64,000 nt of DNA, taken from NCBI RefSeq assembly GCF_019278525.1, contig NZ_CP058986.1:4107001-4171000 (forward strand), written 5' to 3'. Of this stretch, positions 42,887 to 51,244 are shown in pieces; position 1 is the first letter of the stretch; the number at the start of each line of letters is the position of its first letter. The stretch comes from Polaribacter sp. HaHaR_3_91. GTDB taxonomy: Bacteria > Bacteroidota > Bacteroidia > Flavobacteriales > Flavobacteriaceae. The notes below the pieces were generated by a model, which was not told the origin of the DNA, made no database searches, and worked only from the letters and a program-made list of their open reading frames with translations. The position numbers and the translations under genes are program-made.

Positions 42887-43696
42887 TTAATTAGCTGAAA
42901 TTAAATCAGCATAAAAATTTAAATAACTTTCCTTTAAATCTTCAGATTGATATTCTAAAACTGGAATATCTTTACCTTCTATAAAAGAAGTCAATTCTTC
43001 TGAAATATCTTCACTACCATGTATAATTGCGTCAGAATTTTCTATCGCACTTTTTAATATGTTTGTAAAGTTTGGTGTTTTAATTGTAGCAATTTTCTCG
43101 TCACAAATATTATCAAATTTCACTTTATCAGCTAAAGATTCATCTAACGTTCCCTCAAAAGGGTTGTTATATAAAGACGTTATAATTTTACTTTCGGTAA
43201 ACAAAGGTTCTTCTTTATAAAACTCTTTTAAATAAAGAGGTAAAAGAGAAGCCATCCATCCATGAACATGGATAATATCTGGTGCCCAGTTTAATTTTTT
43301 CACAGTTTCTATAACTCCTTTTGCAAAGAAAATAGCGCGCTCATCATTATCCTCAAACAAATCATCATCTTCATCTGTAAAAACGGCTTTTCGTTTAAAA
43401 TATTCTTCATTATCTATAAAATATACTTGCATTCTTTCTTTAGGAATAGAAGCAACTTTTATAATTAATGGCATATCCATATCATTAACTACTAGATTCA
43501 TACCAGATAAACGAATTACTTCGTGTAGCTGATGTCTTCGCTCGTTAATTACGCCATATCTTGGCATGAAAATTCTTGTTTGTACTCCTTTAGAATGTGC
43601 GTTTTTTGCAACATTAAAGGCTGTAGATGATAACTCTGTTTCGGGTAAGTATGGAACTACTTCAGATGAAACAAATAATATTCTCTTGTCCTTCAT
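42887..43696 (-). CDS. Half-length glycogen/starch synthase-like protein (GT5 N-terminal domain)
   Basis: A 269-residue protein with the N-terminal domain of GT5 glycogen synthases. It opens KRILFVSSEVVPYLPETELSS and has the conserved IIHVHGWMASLLPLYLK segment. The C-terminal GT-B domain that holds the ADP-glucose site is absent. The reading frame is clean and stops normally, so it is not a local truncation by frameshift. Short proteins of this kind are annotated as glycogen/starch synthases in Flavobacteriia, but an active synthase is doubtful. It is the first gene of a conserved run with DUF4270 and glmS, divergent from panC. Confidence 0.85.
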   Translation of the reverse strand: MKDKRILFVSSEVVPYLPETELSSTAFNVAKNAHSKGVQTRIFMPRYGVINERRHQLHEVIRLSGMNLVVNDMDMPLIIKVASIPKERMQVYFIDNEEYFKRKAVFTDEDDDLFEDNDERAIFFAKGVIETVKKLNWAPDIIHVHGWMASLLPLYLKEFYKEEPLFTESKIITSLYNNPFEGTLDESLADKVKFDNICDEKIATIKTPNFTNILKSAIENSDAIIHGSEDISEELTSFIEGKDIPVLEYQSEDLKESYLNFYADLISAN

Positions 43697-43722
43697 TAAA
43701 TCAAACTCTTTTATAAGAAGCG

Positions 43723-43730
43723 CAAAAATA
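43723..43730 (-). promoter_or_regulatory. Candidate -7 box of the glycogen-synthase-like gene
   Basis: The minus strand reads TATTTTTG, 26 bases before the ATG at 43696. Confidence 0.5.
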
Positions 43731-43762
43731 CAAATTTTTATGCTAATATCGTGTTAAATTGG

Positions 43763-43770
43763 TAAGTTTG
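43763..43770 (+). promoter_or_regulatory. Candidate -7 box of the panC operon
   Basis: TAAGTTTG (TAnnTTTG) lies 23 bases before ATG 43794; it is back to back with the minus-strand box at 43723. Confidence 0.5.
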
Positions 43771-43793
43771 CAGACTCTACTTAATTTTTGAAG

Positions 43794-44639
43794 ATGAAAA
43801 TTTTTAACACTAAACAAGAAATAAATACATATTTAACCTCTAAAAAAGAGGGTAATAAAACCATAGGTTTTGTGCCAACAATGGGCGCATTACACGAAGG
43901 TCATTTATCTTTAATTAAAAAAGCAATCGAAAAAAACGATCTAGTTGTAGTAAGTATTTTTGTAAATCCAACCCAGTTTGATAACCAAGAAGACTTAATT
44001 AAATACCCAAAAACCATAGAAAACGATACTAAATTACTAGAAAGTGTTTCTTGTGATGTATTATTTTTGCCTTCTGTAGAAGAAATCTATGCAGAAAACA
44101 TAGCCTCAGAAAAATTTGATTTTGACGGACTAGAACACCAAATGGAAGGCAAGTTTAGAACAGGGCATTTTGATGGTGTTGGTACCATCGTAAAAACCCT
44201 TTTCGAAATTGTAACACCTAATAGAGCTTATTTTGGTCAAAAGGATTTTCAGCAGTTACAGATTATCAAAAAAATGGTTAGAAAAAACAGACTTCCTGTA
44301 AAAATAAAAGGATGCCCCATTTTTAGAGAAGCAGATGGTTTGGCAATGAGTTCTAGAAACGCTAGATTATCTAAAGAACATAGAGAGGCAGCACCTTTTA
44401 TATACAAAACTCTTAAAAAAGTTAAAAATAAATTTGGCATAGAAAATGCTGTAACCGTAACTGAGTGGGTAGAAAATCAATTTAAAGAACACCCTTTATT
44501 AGAATTAGAGTATTTTACAATTGCTGATGAAAAATCATTAGAAACCATAAAAAACAAAGAATCTAACAATAAAAACCGTGCTTTTATTGCAGTTTATGCA
44601 GGAGAAATACGATTGATAGACAACATTCGATTAAAATAG
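43794..44639 (+). CDS. panC: Pantoate-beta-alanine ligase
   Basis: PanC joins pantoate and beta-alanine with ATP to make pantothenate, the precursor of coenzyme A. The nucleotidyl-transferase fold is seen in GFVPTMGALHEGHLSLIKKA, with the HEGH (HIGH-like) loop, then VSIFVNPTQF, YFGQKDFQQLQII, and the KMSKS-like LAMSSRNARLS. I start at ATG 43794 (MKIFNTKQ); a TTG at 43788 is in frame but less likely. The 281-residue length is normal. panD follows 31 bases later. Confidence 0.97.
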   Translation: MKIFNTKQEINTYLTSKKEGNKTIGFVPTMGALHEGHLSLIKKAIEKNDLVVVSIFVNPTQFDNQEDLIKYPKTIENDTKLLESVSCDVLFLPSVEEIYAENIASEKFDFDGLEHQMEGKFRTGHFDGVGTIVKTLFEIVTPNRAYFGQKDFQQLQIIKKMVRKNRLPVKIKGCPIFREADGLAMSSRNARLSKEHREAAPFIYKTLKKVKNKFGIENAVTVTEWVENQFKEHPLLELEYFTIADEKSLETIKNKESNNKNRAFIAVYAGEIRLIDNIRLK

Positions 44640-44670
44640 TAGTAATCAAAAAAAATAGTATTTTTGCCCC

Positions 44671-45021
44671 ATGTTAGTACAAGTTGTAAAATCAAAAATC
44701 CACCGTGTAAAAGTTACAGGTGCAGATTTAAATTATATAGGAAGCATTACCATTGATGAAGATTTAATGGATGCGGCCAACATTATTGAAGGCGAACGCG
44801 TTCAAATTGTAAACAATAATAATGGCGAGCGTTTAGAAACATACGCTATTCCTGGACCTCGTGGAAGTGGAGAAATCACCTTAAACGGAGCCGCAGCAAG
44901 AAAAGTTGCTGTTAATGACGTTTTAATTCTAATCGTTTACGGATTCATGGATTTTGAAGAGGCAAAAAGCTTTAAGCCATCTTTAGTTTTCCCTAACGAA
45001 AAAGACAATACACTTACATAG
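44671..45021 (+). CDS. panD: Aspartate 1-decarboxylase
   Basis: PanD makes beta-alanine from aspartate for pantothenate synthesis, directly supplying PanC. The pyruvoyl enzyme self-cleaves at Gly-Ser; here the site is in [12 protein letters not shown], near residue 23-25. The 116-residue length and the end segment [14 protein letters not shown] are family-typical. It lies between panC and a UPF0104 gene on the plus strand, with a 2-base gap to the latter. Confidence 0.97.
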   Translation: MLVQVVKSKIHRVKVTGADLNYIGSITIDEDLMDAANIIEGERVQIVNNNNGERLETYAIPGPRGSGEITLNGAAARKVAVNDVLILIVYGFMDFEEAKSFKPSLVFPNEKDNTLT

Positions 45022-45023
45022 GT

Positions 45024-45968
45024 TTGAATATCAAAAAAATATTAAAAACTATACTACCTCTCGTTTTGGGAGGTTTTTTAGTATGGTACTCTCTCTCTAA
45101 AATCTCTTTAGATGTTCTAATAGGATATTTTAAAGACGCAAAATATGGTTGGATTGTCCTTGGTCTATTTTTCGGAATTTTGAGTCACCTTTCTAGAGCT
45201 TATAGATGGAAATTCATGTTAGAACCTTTGGGTTTTAACCCCAAATACACAAATAGTGTTTTAGCTGTTTTAGTAGGTTATTTAGTAAACTTAGCCATAC
45301 CAAGAGCTGGAGAAATTTCTAGAGCAACTGTAATGGCAAACTACGAGAAAATTCCTTTCGAAAAAGGATTTGGAACTATTGTAGCCGAACGTATTGCAGA
45401 TTTAATCATGATGCTTTCTATCGTTGCAATAACACTTTTTGTTCAATTCGATTTTATCTACGACCTCTTAACTAAAAACTTTAATCCTACAAAAATCATT
45501 ATTGGCTTAACGGTTCTTATTCTTGGTTTTTACATTTTAACATCATTTATAAAGAAAGCAAAATCTGGGTTTTTACTAAAAATTAAAACCTTTGTTGCTG
45601 GTTTGTTAGAAGGTGTTACTAGTATTTTTAAAATGAAAAATAAATGGGCATTTATTTTTCATACCGTATTTATTTGGGTAATGTACGTTGCCATGTTTTG
45701 GGCAACAATTCCTGCAATTGAAGGATTACACGTTCCGTTTGGCGGAATATTAATAGGATTTATTGCCGGTGGTTTCTCCATTGCGGCAACAAATGGCGGA
45801 ATTGGATTATACCCAATTGCTGTAGCTGGTGCCTTGGCGTTGTTTGATGTACCTACAGAACCTGCAACCGCTTTTGGTTGGATTATGTGGACCGCACAAA
45901 CAGCAATGATTATCATTTTTGGAGGTTTAGCATTTTTTGCATTACCAATTTACAATAAGAATAAATAA
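45024..45968 (+). CDS. UPF0104 / lysylphosphatidylglycerol synthase-type membrane protein
   Basis: A 314-residue membrane protein with about eight helices, matching the flippase-like membrane part of MprF (LPG_synthase_TM, UPF0104). Motifs include GILSHLSRAYRWKFMLEPLG, VGYLVNLAIPRAGEISRATVM and FGTIVAERIADLIMM. There is no cytosolic transferase domain. It starts at TTG, 2 bases after panD, and no in-frame ATG is nearby. In related genomes this gene normally sits next to radA; here about 2.2 kb of repeat-bracketed DNA separates them. The transported lipid is unknown. Confidence 0.9.
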   Translation: MNIKKILKTILPLVLGGFLVWYSLSKISLDVLIGYFKDAKYGWIVLGLFFGILSHLSRAYRWKFMLEPLGFNPKYTNSVLAVLVGYLVNLAIPRAGEISRATVMANYEKIPFEKGFGTIVAERIADLIMMLSIVAITLFVQFDFIYDLLTKNFNPTKIIIGLTVLILGFYILTSFIKKAKSGFLLKIKTFVAGLLEGVTSIFKMKNKWAFIFHTVFIWVMYVAMFWATIPAIEGLHVPFGGILIGFIAGGFSIAATNGGIGLYPIAVAGALALFDVPTEPATAFGWIMWTAQTAMIIIFGGLAFFALPIYNKNK

Positions 45969-45982
45969 CTTTTAAGCATTCC

Positions 45983-46096
45983 TAAAAAGGTTACGCTTTC
46001 ACTACTCGCTTTTTTCTTTTGCTAAAAAATCAGCAAAAGAAAAAAAATCAAACAATGAGCCTGCCTTGAGCTTGTTAAAATATTCAATCGCTAACG
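45983..46096 (+). repeat. Dispersed repeat, copy A
   Basis: Contains GCTTTCACTACTCGCTTTTT, then an inverted repeat CTTTTGCT / AGCAAAAG (46016-46023 / 46032-46039). After that come TCAAACAA, and further on TTCAATC and CTAACG. The same blocks in the same order occur at 48035-48127 (same strand) and, inverted, at about 51681-51748. Copies A and B bracket the dehydrogenase pair as direct repeats. Confidence 0.8.
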
Positions 46097-46110
46097 TAAA
46101 AAATTTAGAA

Positions 46111-46148
46111 AAAAGGGTCTTGTAAATAGCTATTTACAAGACCCTTTT
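46111..46148. terminator. Perfect 38-bp palindrome, terminator-like
   Basis: AAAAGGGTCTTGTAAATAG followed immediately by its reverse complement (46130-46148). It lies after repeat copy A and before the aspartate-dehydrogenase-like gene and could end readthrough from the panCD run. Confidence 0.8.
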
Positions 46149-46200
46149 CATTTAACTTTTGAATAACTTTTTATAATTGCCTATACTGTAAAAAAGGAAT

Positions 46201-47013
46201 ATGTTTGCCGTTATGGGAAAAAAAACATTAGCAATTGTAGGTTGCGGCGGACTTGCAAGCATCGTTGTACAAGCTTTAGATAAAGGCTTGTTGCCAGATT
46301 TTCAAATTATCGGTACATACTCTAGAACATTCAATAAGGCCGAGGTTTTTTCAAATCATATTAACAATATAGATAGAGGATATACCTGTACTGCATGTCA
46401 TTCTCTAGAAGAATTATTAATGCTAAAACCAGACTATCTTATTGAAGCATCTTCTCCAGACTCTTTAAAAGAATTAGCTTTGCCAACCTTAAAAAACGGA
46501 ACATCAATAGTAACAATCTCCATAGGAGGTCTTGCAGATACCGATTTTTACGAAGAGGTTAAAAAAACAGCTTCAGAACATGGTACACGAGTTCATATTG
46601 CATCAGGAGCCGTTGGAGGATTCGACGTACTAAGAACCGTCTCTTTAATGGAGGAAAGCGAAGTGACTTTCGAGTCTACAAAATCGCCAAGAGCCATGAG
46701 AAATAGCCCCGTTTATAATCCTGTTATAGAAACGCAAGAACATACATCTTTTAAAGGTACTGCCGTAGAAGCCATCGCACTTTTCCCAAGACAAGTAAAC
46801 GTTTCTGTAGCAGCTGCATTAGCATCAACTGGGCCAGAAAACGTAAAAGTTTCTATTAAAACTACCCCAGAATTTGTTGGAGATAATCATCGTATAGAAA
46901 TAAAAAGCCAGGAAATTCATGCCGTTTTAAACATTTATAGTCAAACGGCAAAAATTGCTGGCTGGAGTATTGTTAATACATTGCGAAATATTACTTCGCC
47001 TATTGCTTTTTAA
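46201..47013 (+). CDS. Aspartate-dehydrogenase-like oxidoreductase
   Basis: A 270-residue protein. A Rossmann motif ALAIVGCGGLASIVVQAL-like stretch opens it, SLEELLMLKPDYLIEASSPDSL follows, and the conserved RVHIASGAVGGFDVLR segment is near residue 133. The catalytic-domain end has the ALASTGPENVKVSIKTTPEF pattern of the L-aspartate dehydrogenase / DUF108 family. Such enzymes convert aspartate to iminoaspartate with NAD(P). A second ATG at 46213 (MGKKTLAIVG) is an alternative start. The 3' end overlaps the convergent gene by 14 bases, and the gene pair is bracketed by direct repeats. Confidence 0.85.
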   Translation: MFAVMGKKTLAIVGCGGLASIVVQALDKGLLPDFQIIGTYSRTFNKAEVFSNHINNIDRGYTCTACHSLEELLMLKPDYLIEASSPDSLKELALPTLKNGTSIVTISIGGLADTDFYEEVKKTASEHGTRVHIASGAVGGFDVLRTVSLMEESEVTFESTKSPRAMRNSPVYNPVIETQEHTSFKGTAVEAIALFPRQVNVSVAAALASTGPENVKVSIKTTPEFVGDNHRIEIKSQEIHAVLNIYSQTAKIAGWSIVNTLRNITSPIAF

Positions 47014-47914
47014 AATAAGCTATTAAGTTAGCTAATACCTTTTCACTTAATCTAACAAACGCTTGTTGTGTTCTACCCGTAGAAACTTCTAAGCAATTAA
47101 CTTTAGGATTATTTAAAAGCTCTTTATCACCTAAAGCGCCAAGAGTATCACAGTATACGGCATTGTCACCTGCTGCTAGCCACTTATTAAAAGGCTCAGC
47201 ATCCCAAGCAGGTGATAATCCTGTATTGAATAATATTTTATGATTTCCAAATTTAATAAACTCGTTTTCATGCAATAAAACTATGTTTTTATTTAAACAA
47301 GCAATCACAACTTCATTTGTTTTCATTAGTTCTTCTAATGGTAAAAACTCATAGCCTTTTGCTTTAGCATCTTGTTTTTCGCTTCTAGCAAAATAAGTGA
47401 TTTCTGCACCTAAAAAATGAAGTGCATCCGCAACCATACCGCCAGATTTACCCAAACCTACAATCCCTACTTTTAGTCCTGTAATCTCTCTTGGAATTCC
47501 ACCCCAAGCATTTCTTGGTTTACCATCAGAAGTAGTTCCAAAACCATGTAAACATCTTACCAACTCACTAATTACATATTCTACAACTCCCTCATCTCCA
47601 TAATCACGCACACCAGTAACGGTAATACCACGAGAATTTGCATAGTTAATATCTACATTAGCACTTTCTGGCGCATACAACGAACAGCACATACCTATAT
47701 ATTTTATGTTCGGACAACGCTCTAAAATTTCTTTTGTTAATGTAGTAGTATAACTTAATAAAACACCATCTGCATCACCAATACGCGCTACAATCTCATC
47801 GTCTGTTGTTGGTCTGTCTGTGTATAATAGTAGGTTTTCTGTTAAAGACTCTAATTTTATATTAACCGACTCAATTAACTCTAAAGGCTCTATTCCTATA
47901 AGTTTTTTAAACAT
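47000..47914 (-). CDS. D-2-hydroxyacid dehydrogenase family protein
   Basis: A 304-residue protein of the D-isomer-specific 2-hydroxyacid dehydrogenase family. The NAD-binding loop is VGIVGLGKSGGMV near residue 150, preceded by the conserved DYGDEGVVEYVISELVR helix. In this family a catalytic Arg follows an N-(T/S)-S/A-R-G stretch; here the equivalent position reads FNTGLSPAWD, so the Arg is replaced. The substrate could therefore be unusual or the protein may act otherwise. It is convergent with the aspartate-dehydrogenase-like gene (14-base overlap). Confidence 0.82.
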   Translation of the reverse strand: MFKKLIGIEPLELIESVNIKLESLTENLLLYTDRPTTDDEIVARIGDADGVLLSYTTTLTKEILERCPNIKYIGMCCSLYAPESANVDINYANSRGITVTGVRDYGDEGVVEYVISELVRCLHGFGTTSDGKPRNAWGGIPREITGLKVGIVGLGKSGGMVADALHFLGAEITYFARSEKQDAKAKGYEFLPLEELMKTNEVVIACLNKNIVLLHENEFIKFGNHKILFNTGLSPAWDAEPFNKWLAAGDNAVYCDTLGALGDKELLNNPKVNCLEVSTGRTQQAFVRLSEKVLANLIAYFKKQ

Positions 47915-48034
47915 AATTCACTTTTTTATTTGTTGTAAATGAAAGACGGCAACATAAGAAATATCCCTTGTAAGAACTAATTTTTAACGTAACTTTAAAC
48001 GATTCTTTAGTCTACATTATTTTTGGGCGTCCCC

Positions 48035-48127
48035 TAAAAAAGGTCGCGCTTTCACTACTCGCTTTTTTCTTTTGCTAAAAAAACAGCAAAAGAAAAAGAG
48101 CTCAAACAAGTCGTTCAATCACTAACG
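48035..48127 (+). repeat. Dispersed repeat, copy B
   Basis: Direct-repeat partner of copy A: GCTTTCACTACTCGCTTTTT (48049-48068), CTTTTGCT / AGCAAAAG (48069-48076 / 48085-48092), then GAGCTCAAACAA, TTCAATC and CTAACG. It sits between the hydroxyacid dehydrogenase gene and radA. The rest of the 323-base gap from 47915 to radA holds the radA promoter box at 48200; nothing else was seen. Confidence 0.85.
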
Positions 48128-48199
48128 CAACTGTTTGTTAGCTTTTTGATATTTCTTTTTTTATTATTTTTTTTAAAACCAATAAGCTTATAAACTTTG

Positions 48200-48207
48200 T
48201 AACTTTG
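48200..48207 (+). promoter_or_regulatory. Candidate -7 box of radA
   Basis: TAACTTTG (TAnnTTTG), 30 bases before the ATG at 48238. Confidence 0.5.
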
Positions 48208-48237
48208 TTCCTCAAAAAAATTGTAAACTTTTTTCAA

Positions 48238-49599
48238 ATGGCTAAAACCAAAACTACTTTTTTCTGTCAGAACTGTGGAACCCAACACGCAAAGTGGGTA
48301 GGACAATGTGGTGCTTGTAAAGAATGGAATACCATTGTAGAAGAAGTAATACAGAAGGAAGAAAAACGCGTTTGGAAACAATCTACAACTGCAAAACAAA
48401 CCGTAAACAAACCTTTAAAAGTTGCAGACATTCAACTAAATCCAGAAGAAAGAATTGTTACCAATAACAACGAATTAGACACGGTTTTAGGAGGCGGATT
48501 GGTAAAAGGCTCTGTAACACTTTTAGGTGGTGAACCTGGAATTGGAAAATCGACCTTATTATTGCAAGTTGCCTTAAATATTAGTCAGAAAGTACTGTAT
48601 GTTTCTGGTGAAGAAAGTCAGTCTCAAATAAAAATGAGAGCAGAAAGATTAGAAGCAAATAATTCTAACTGTTTAATTTTAACGGAAACCAACACCCAAA
48701 ACATCTTTAAAAACATAGAAGAAACAATGCCAGATGTTTTGGTCATAGACTCTATACAAACATTACATACAAGCTCTATAGAAGCTTCTCCTGGTAGCAT
48801 TTCTCAAATTAGAGAAACTGCTGCAGAACTCATAAAATACGCCAAAGAAACTGCGACTCCAGTTTTATTAATTGGGCACATAAACAAAGACGGAAACATT
48901 GCGGGACCAAAAATTTTAGAGCACATGGTAGATGTTGTTTTACAATTTGAAGGCGACAGAAATCATACCTACAGAATTTTAAGAAGTCAGAAAAACAGAT
49001 TTGGTTCTACATCAGAGTTAGGAATTTATGAAATGCTTTCTAACGGATTGAGAGAAATCTCTAATCCGTCTGAAATTTTAATTTCTAAAAAAGATGCAGA
49101 CTTAAGCGGAACTGCAATTGCAAGTACTTTAGAAGGGATTAGACCTTTAATGATAGAAATTCAAGCCTTGGTTTCTACAGCTGTTTACGGAACTCCACAA
49201 CGTTCTACAACTGGTTATAATTTAAAAAGATTAAATATGATTTTAGCGGTTCTAGAAAAAAGAGCTGGCTTTAAATTAGGTGCAAAAGATGTCTTTTTAA
49301 ATATTACAGGAGGAATAAATGTAGATGATCCTGCAATTGACTTAGCCGTTGTAGCCGCCATTTTATCATCTAACCAAGATGTTGCAATTAACCCAAATGT
49401 ATGTTTTGCTGCAGAAGTTGGTTTGGCAGGAGAAATAAGACCTGTTTCTAAAATTGACCAAAGAATTACAGAAGCAGAAAAATTAGGCTATAAAACTCTT
49501 GTAGCTTCTAAATACAATAAGATTTCTTCTAAAAATCATGGTATTAGGTTGGTTTTGGTTGGTAAGATTGAAGAAGCTTTTGCTACTTTGTTTGCATAG
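48238..49599 (+). CDS. radA: DNA repair protein RadA
   Basis: RadA is a RecA-like helicase that processes recombination intermediates. An N-terminal zinc ribbon (FFCQNCGTQHAKWVGQCGACKEWNT) is followed by a RecA-type ATPase. Walker A is GGEPGIGKSTLLLQ, with KNRFG in RSQKNRFGSTSELG, the RadA-specific motif, near residue 250. A C-terminal Lon-protease-like domain shows VYGTPQRSTTGYNLKRLNM and the IDLAVVAAILSS stretch. The start is ATG 48238, giving MAKTKTTF; the upstream TTG extension is not family-like. Length from there is 453 residues. An expected neighbour of the panC-panD-UPF0104 run. Confidence 0.97.
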   Translation: MAKTKTTFFCQNCGTQHAKWVGQCGACKEWNTIVEEVIQKEEKRVWKQSTTAKQTVNKPLKVADIQLNPEERIVTNNNELDTVLGGGLVKGSVTLLGGEPGIGKSTLLLQVALNISQKVLYVSGEESQSQIKMRAERLEANNSNCLILTETNTQNIFKNIEETMPDVLVIDSIQTLHTSSIEASPGSISQIRETAAELIKYAKETATPVLLIGHINKDGNIAGPKILEHMVDVVLQFEGDRNHTYRILRSQKNRFGSTSELGIYEMLSNGLREISNPSEILISKKDADLSGTAIASTLEGIRPLMIEIQALVSTAVYGTPQRSTTGYNLKRLNMILAVLEKRAGFKLGAKDVFLNITGGINVDDPAIDLAVVAAILSSNQDVAINPNVCFAAEVGLAGEIRPVSKIDQRITEAEKLGYKTLVASKYNKISSKNHGIRLVLVGKIEEAFATLFA

Positions 49600-49799
49600 A
49601 ATAAATTCTATATTTTAAGAATTGTAGGTAATAAATTATTAAAATAAATTCACTTAAAGTTAAACTACTTATAGCATGTGAATTCTATTTAAATTTTAAA
49701 ATGTAGATGCTTTTTACAAAAATATAATTTTACTCCTTACTCTAATTTGCCATTATTTTTTAATAAAAAAAATAAGTTTTAATATTTGAAAAAATAATA

Positions 49800-49807
49800 T
49801 ACATTTG
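49800..49807 (+). promoter_or_regulatory. Candidate -7 box of the arsR-permease operon
   Basis: TACATTTG (TAnnTTTG) ends 12 bases before the first operator, so a bound repressor at 49820-49839 would sit on the transcription start. Confidence 0.55.
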
Positions 49808-49819
49808 CATCCGTCAATC

Positions 49820-49839
49820 ATATGTGTTTTTACACATAT
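49820..49839 (+). promoter_or_regulatory. Operator 1 of the ArsR-type regulator
   Basis: ATATGTG-N6-CACATAT, a perfect inverted repeat. It recurs with identical half-sites at 50229-50248. Its ATG (49822) is the only upstream in-frame start of the regulator, but it lies inside the operator. Confidence 0.8.
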
Positions 49840-49854
49840 ATAAAAAATAAAAGC

Positions 49855-50190
49855 ATGGATAAATACACCAAAATACTAAAAGCTTTGTCGGATGAGACAA
49901 GATTAAAAATTGTTTGGTTGCTTACTAATATTGATGAAAAAATTTGCGTTTCAGAAATTGTAGAAGTCTTAGAAGAGCGTCAATACAATATATCTCGCCA
50001 CTTAAGAATATTAAAAGACGCCCAACTAATAGAAGAGGTAAAAGAAGGAAAATGGGTGTTTTACTATTTAACTTCAACCAATAATGAATTTAGACTTTTA
50101 ATGCAAAAAACAATTAGCGCAATACCAGAAAAAGATATGAAAAAAGAATTAACTAAATGTAAAACACTACTAGATAAACGCGAAAAATAG
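49855..50190 (+). CDS. ArsR/SmtB-family transcriptional repressor
   Basis: A 111-residue winged-helix regulator. It opens MDKYTKILKALSDETRLKIVW and has the metal-loop-like KICVSEIVEVL with one Cys near residue 34 (classic ArsR has two, ELCVCDL). The recognition helix is RQYNISRHLRILKDAQLI, with the wing in EEVKEGKWVFYYL. A second Cys is near the C-terminus (LTKCKTLL). The single inner Cys leaves metalloid type uncertain. I chose ATG 49855 because 49822 lies inside the operator and the family begins here. The gene is followed by the permease, with a second identical operator between them. Confidence 0.9.
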   Translation: MDKYTKILKALSDETRLKIVWLLTNIDEKICVSEIVEVLEERQYNISRHLRILKDAQLIEEVKEGKWVFYYLTSTNNEFRLLMQKTISAIPEKDMKKELTKCKTLLDKREK

Positions 50191-50228
50191 AAAACAACAA
50201 ATAATACTTAACCTTTTTTTATAACAAC

Positions 50229-50248
50229 ATATGTGTTTTTTCACATAT
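50229..50248 (+). promoter_or_regulatory. Operator 2 of the ArsR-type regulator
   Basis: ATATGTG-N6-CACATAT, the same half-sites and spacing as operator 1, 25 bases before the permease ATG. No clear TAnnTTTG box is seen next to it. Confidence 0.8.
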
Positions 50249-50273
50249 AATTAATTTTAATAAAACAAATATC

Positions 50274-51242
50274 ATGAATGAAAAATTTAATTTAGCTCTA
50301 GAAGAATTTATACACGTAGGTGTGGTCTTAATATTTATTATTGCCTTAGTATCTATATTTACTGGCTTAATAAGAGCATTTATCCCTCAAGAAAAACTTC
50401 AAAAGAAACTATCTAAAACAGGAAAATATGGCGGTTTAATGGGAGCTTTAATAGGCATTCCAACTCCATTTTGTAGCGCATCAATGGTTCCGGTATCTAT
50501 GGGAATGATAGAAATGGGAGCTCCTTTTTCAATGGTTTTTTCATTTTTACTCGCCGCACCATTGGCTAATTTTGTTGTAGTTGGTTTTATTTTTGGTGTT
50601 TTTGGGTGGGAAGTTGCTTTGGTATACTTTTTAATTGTTTTTATTGGAGCTGTTTTAATTGGAACACTTGCTGGTAAAACATCATTAAAAAACGAGGTAA
50701 AAAGAATTAACTTAACCCCTTCTACCCTCTCTTCAACTTGTACTCCTCAACCTATAAATACACAAGACTGCAATTCTAACAATCAATCAGAAACGTATTC
50801 AAAGACTTCTTGCAACCAAACAAATACAACCAACCCTAAATTAAAAGAAGCCCTTACTTTTGCGTGGGCATTATTTAAACGAATCTTTCCTTATGTTTTA
50901 GTTGGTGCGCTTATTAGTGCTGTTTCTGCTGTTTTTGTACCAGACGCATGGGTAGAAAAGTATTTAGGAAATGATAGTCCACTAGCCATTCCTATAGCAG
51001 CAACTGTTGGTATTCCTCTATACTTAAGAATTGAAATGGCTATACCTATTTTAAATGCTCTTATTGTTAAAGGAATGAGTATGGGAGCTGCAATGGCATT
51101 AATTATAGGAGGAACAGGAGCTAGTTTACCAGAAATAGCAATAATTTCTTCTATGTTAAAAACGAAAGCCATAATAGCCTTTGTTTTGTCTGTGATGACA
51201 ATGGCTGTAGTAGGTGGTTTTATATTTTATTTCTTCTTTTAG
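50274..51242 (+). CDS. ArsP/DUF318-type permease (metal or metalloid efflux)
   Basis: A 322-residue membrane permease with about eight helices. It carries the family's duplicated signature: GIPTPFCSASMVPVSMGMIEMGAPFSMVFSFLLAAPLANFVVVGF (Cys near residue 65) and GTVGIPLYLRIEMAIPILNALIVKGMSMGAAMALIIGGTGASLPEIAIIS in the second half. A hydrophilic loop (about residues 145-190) is rich in Asn, Thr, Ser and has three Cys (STCTP, QDCN, TSCNQ), suggesting a metal-binding segment. The family includes methylarsenite and Cu/Zn efflux permeases. The substrate here is not determinable. It is under an ArsR-type operator. Confidence 0.88.
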   Translation: MNEKFNLALEEFIHVGVVLIFIIALVSIFTGLIRAFIPQEKLQKKLSKTGKYGGLMGALIGIPTPFCSASMVPVSMGMIEMGAPFSMVFSFLLAAPLANFVVVGFIFGVFGWEVALVYFLIVFIGAVLIGTLAGKTSLKNEVKRINLTPSTLSSTCTPQPINTQDCNSNNQSETYSKTSCNQTNTTNPKLKEALTFAWALFKRIFPYVLVGALISAVSAVFVPDAWVEKYLGNDSPLAIPIAATVGIPLYLRIEMAIPILNALIVKGMSMGAAMALIIGGTGASLPEIAIISSMLKTKAIIAFVLSVMTMAVVGGFIFYFFF

Positions 51243-51244
51243 TT

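Noticed and set aside
49822..49854. Upstream ATG of the ArsR-type regulator
   Set aside because: It lies inside the inverted-repeat operator and adds residues that family members lack.
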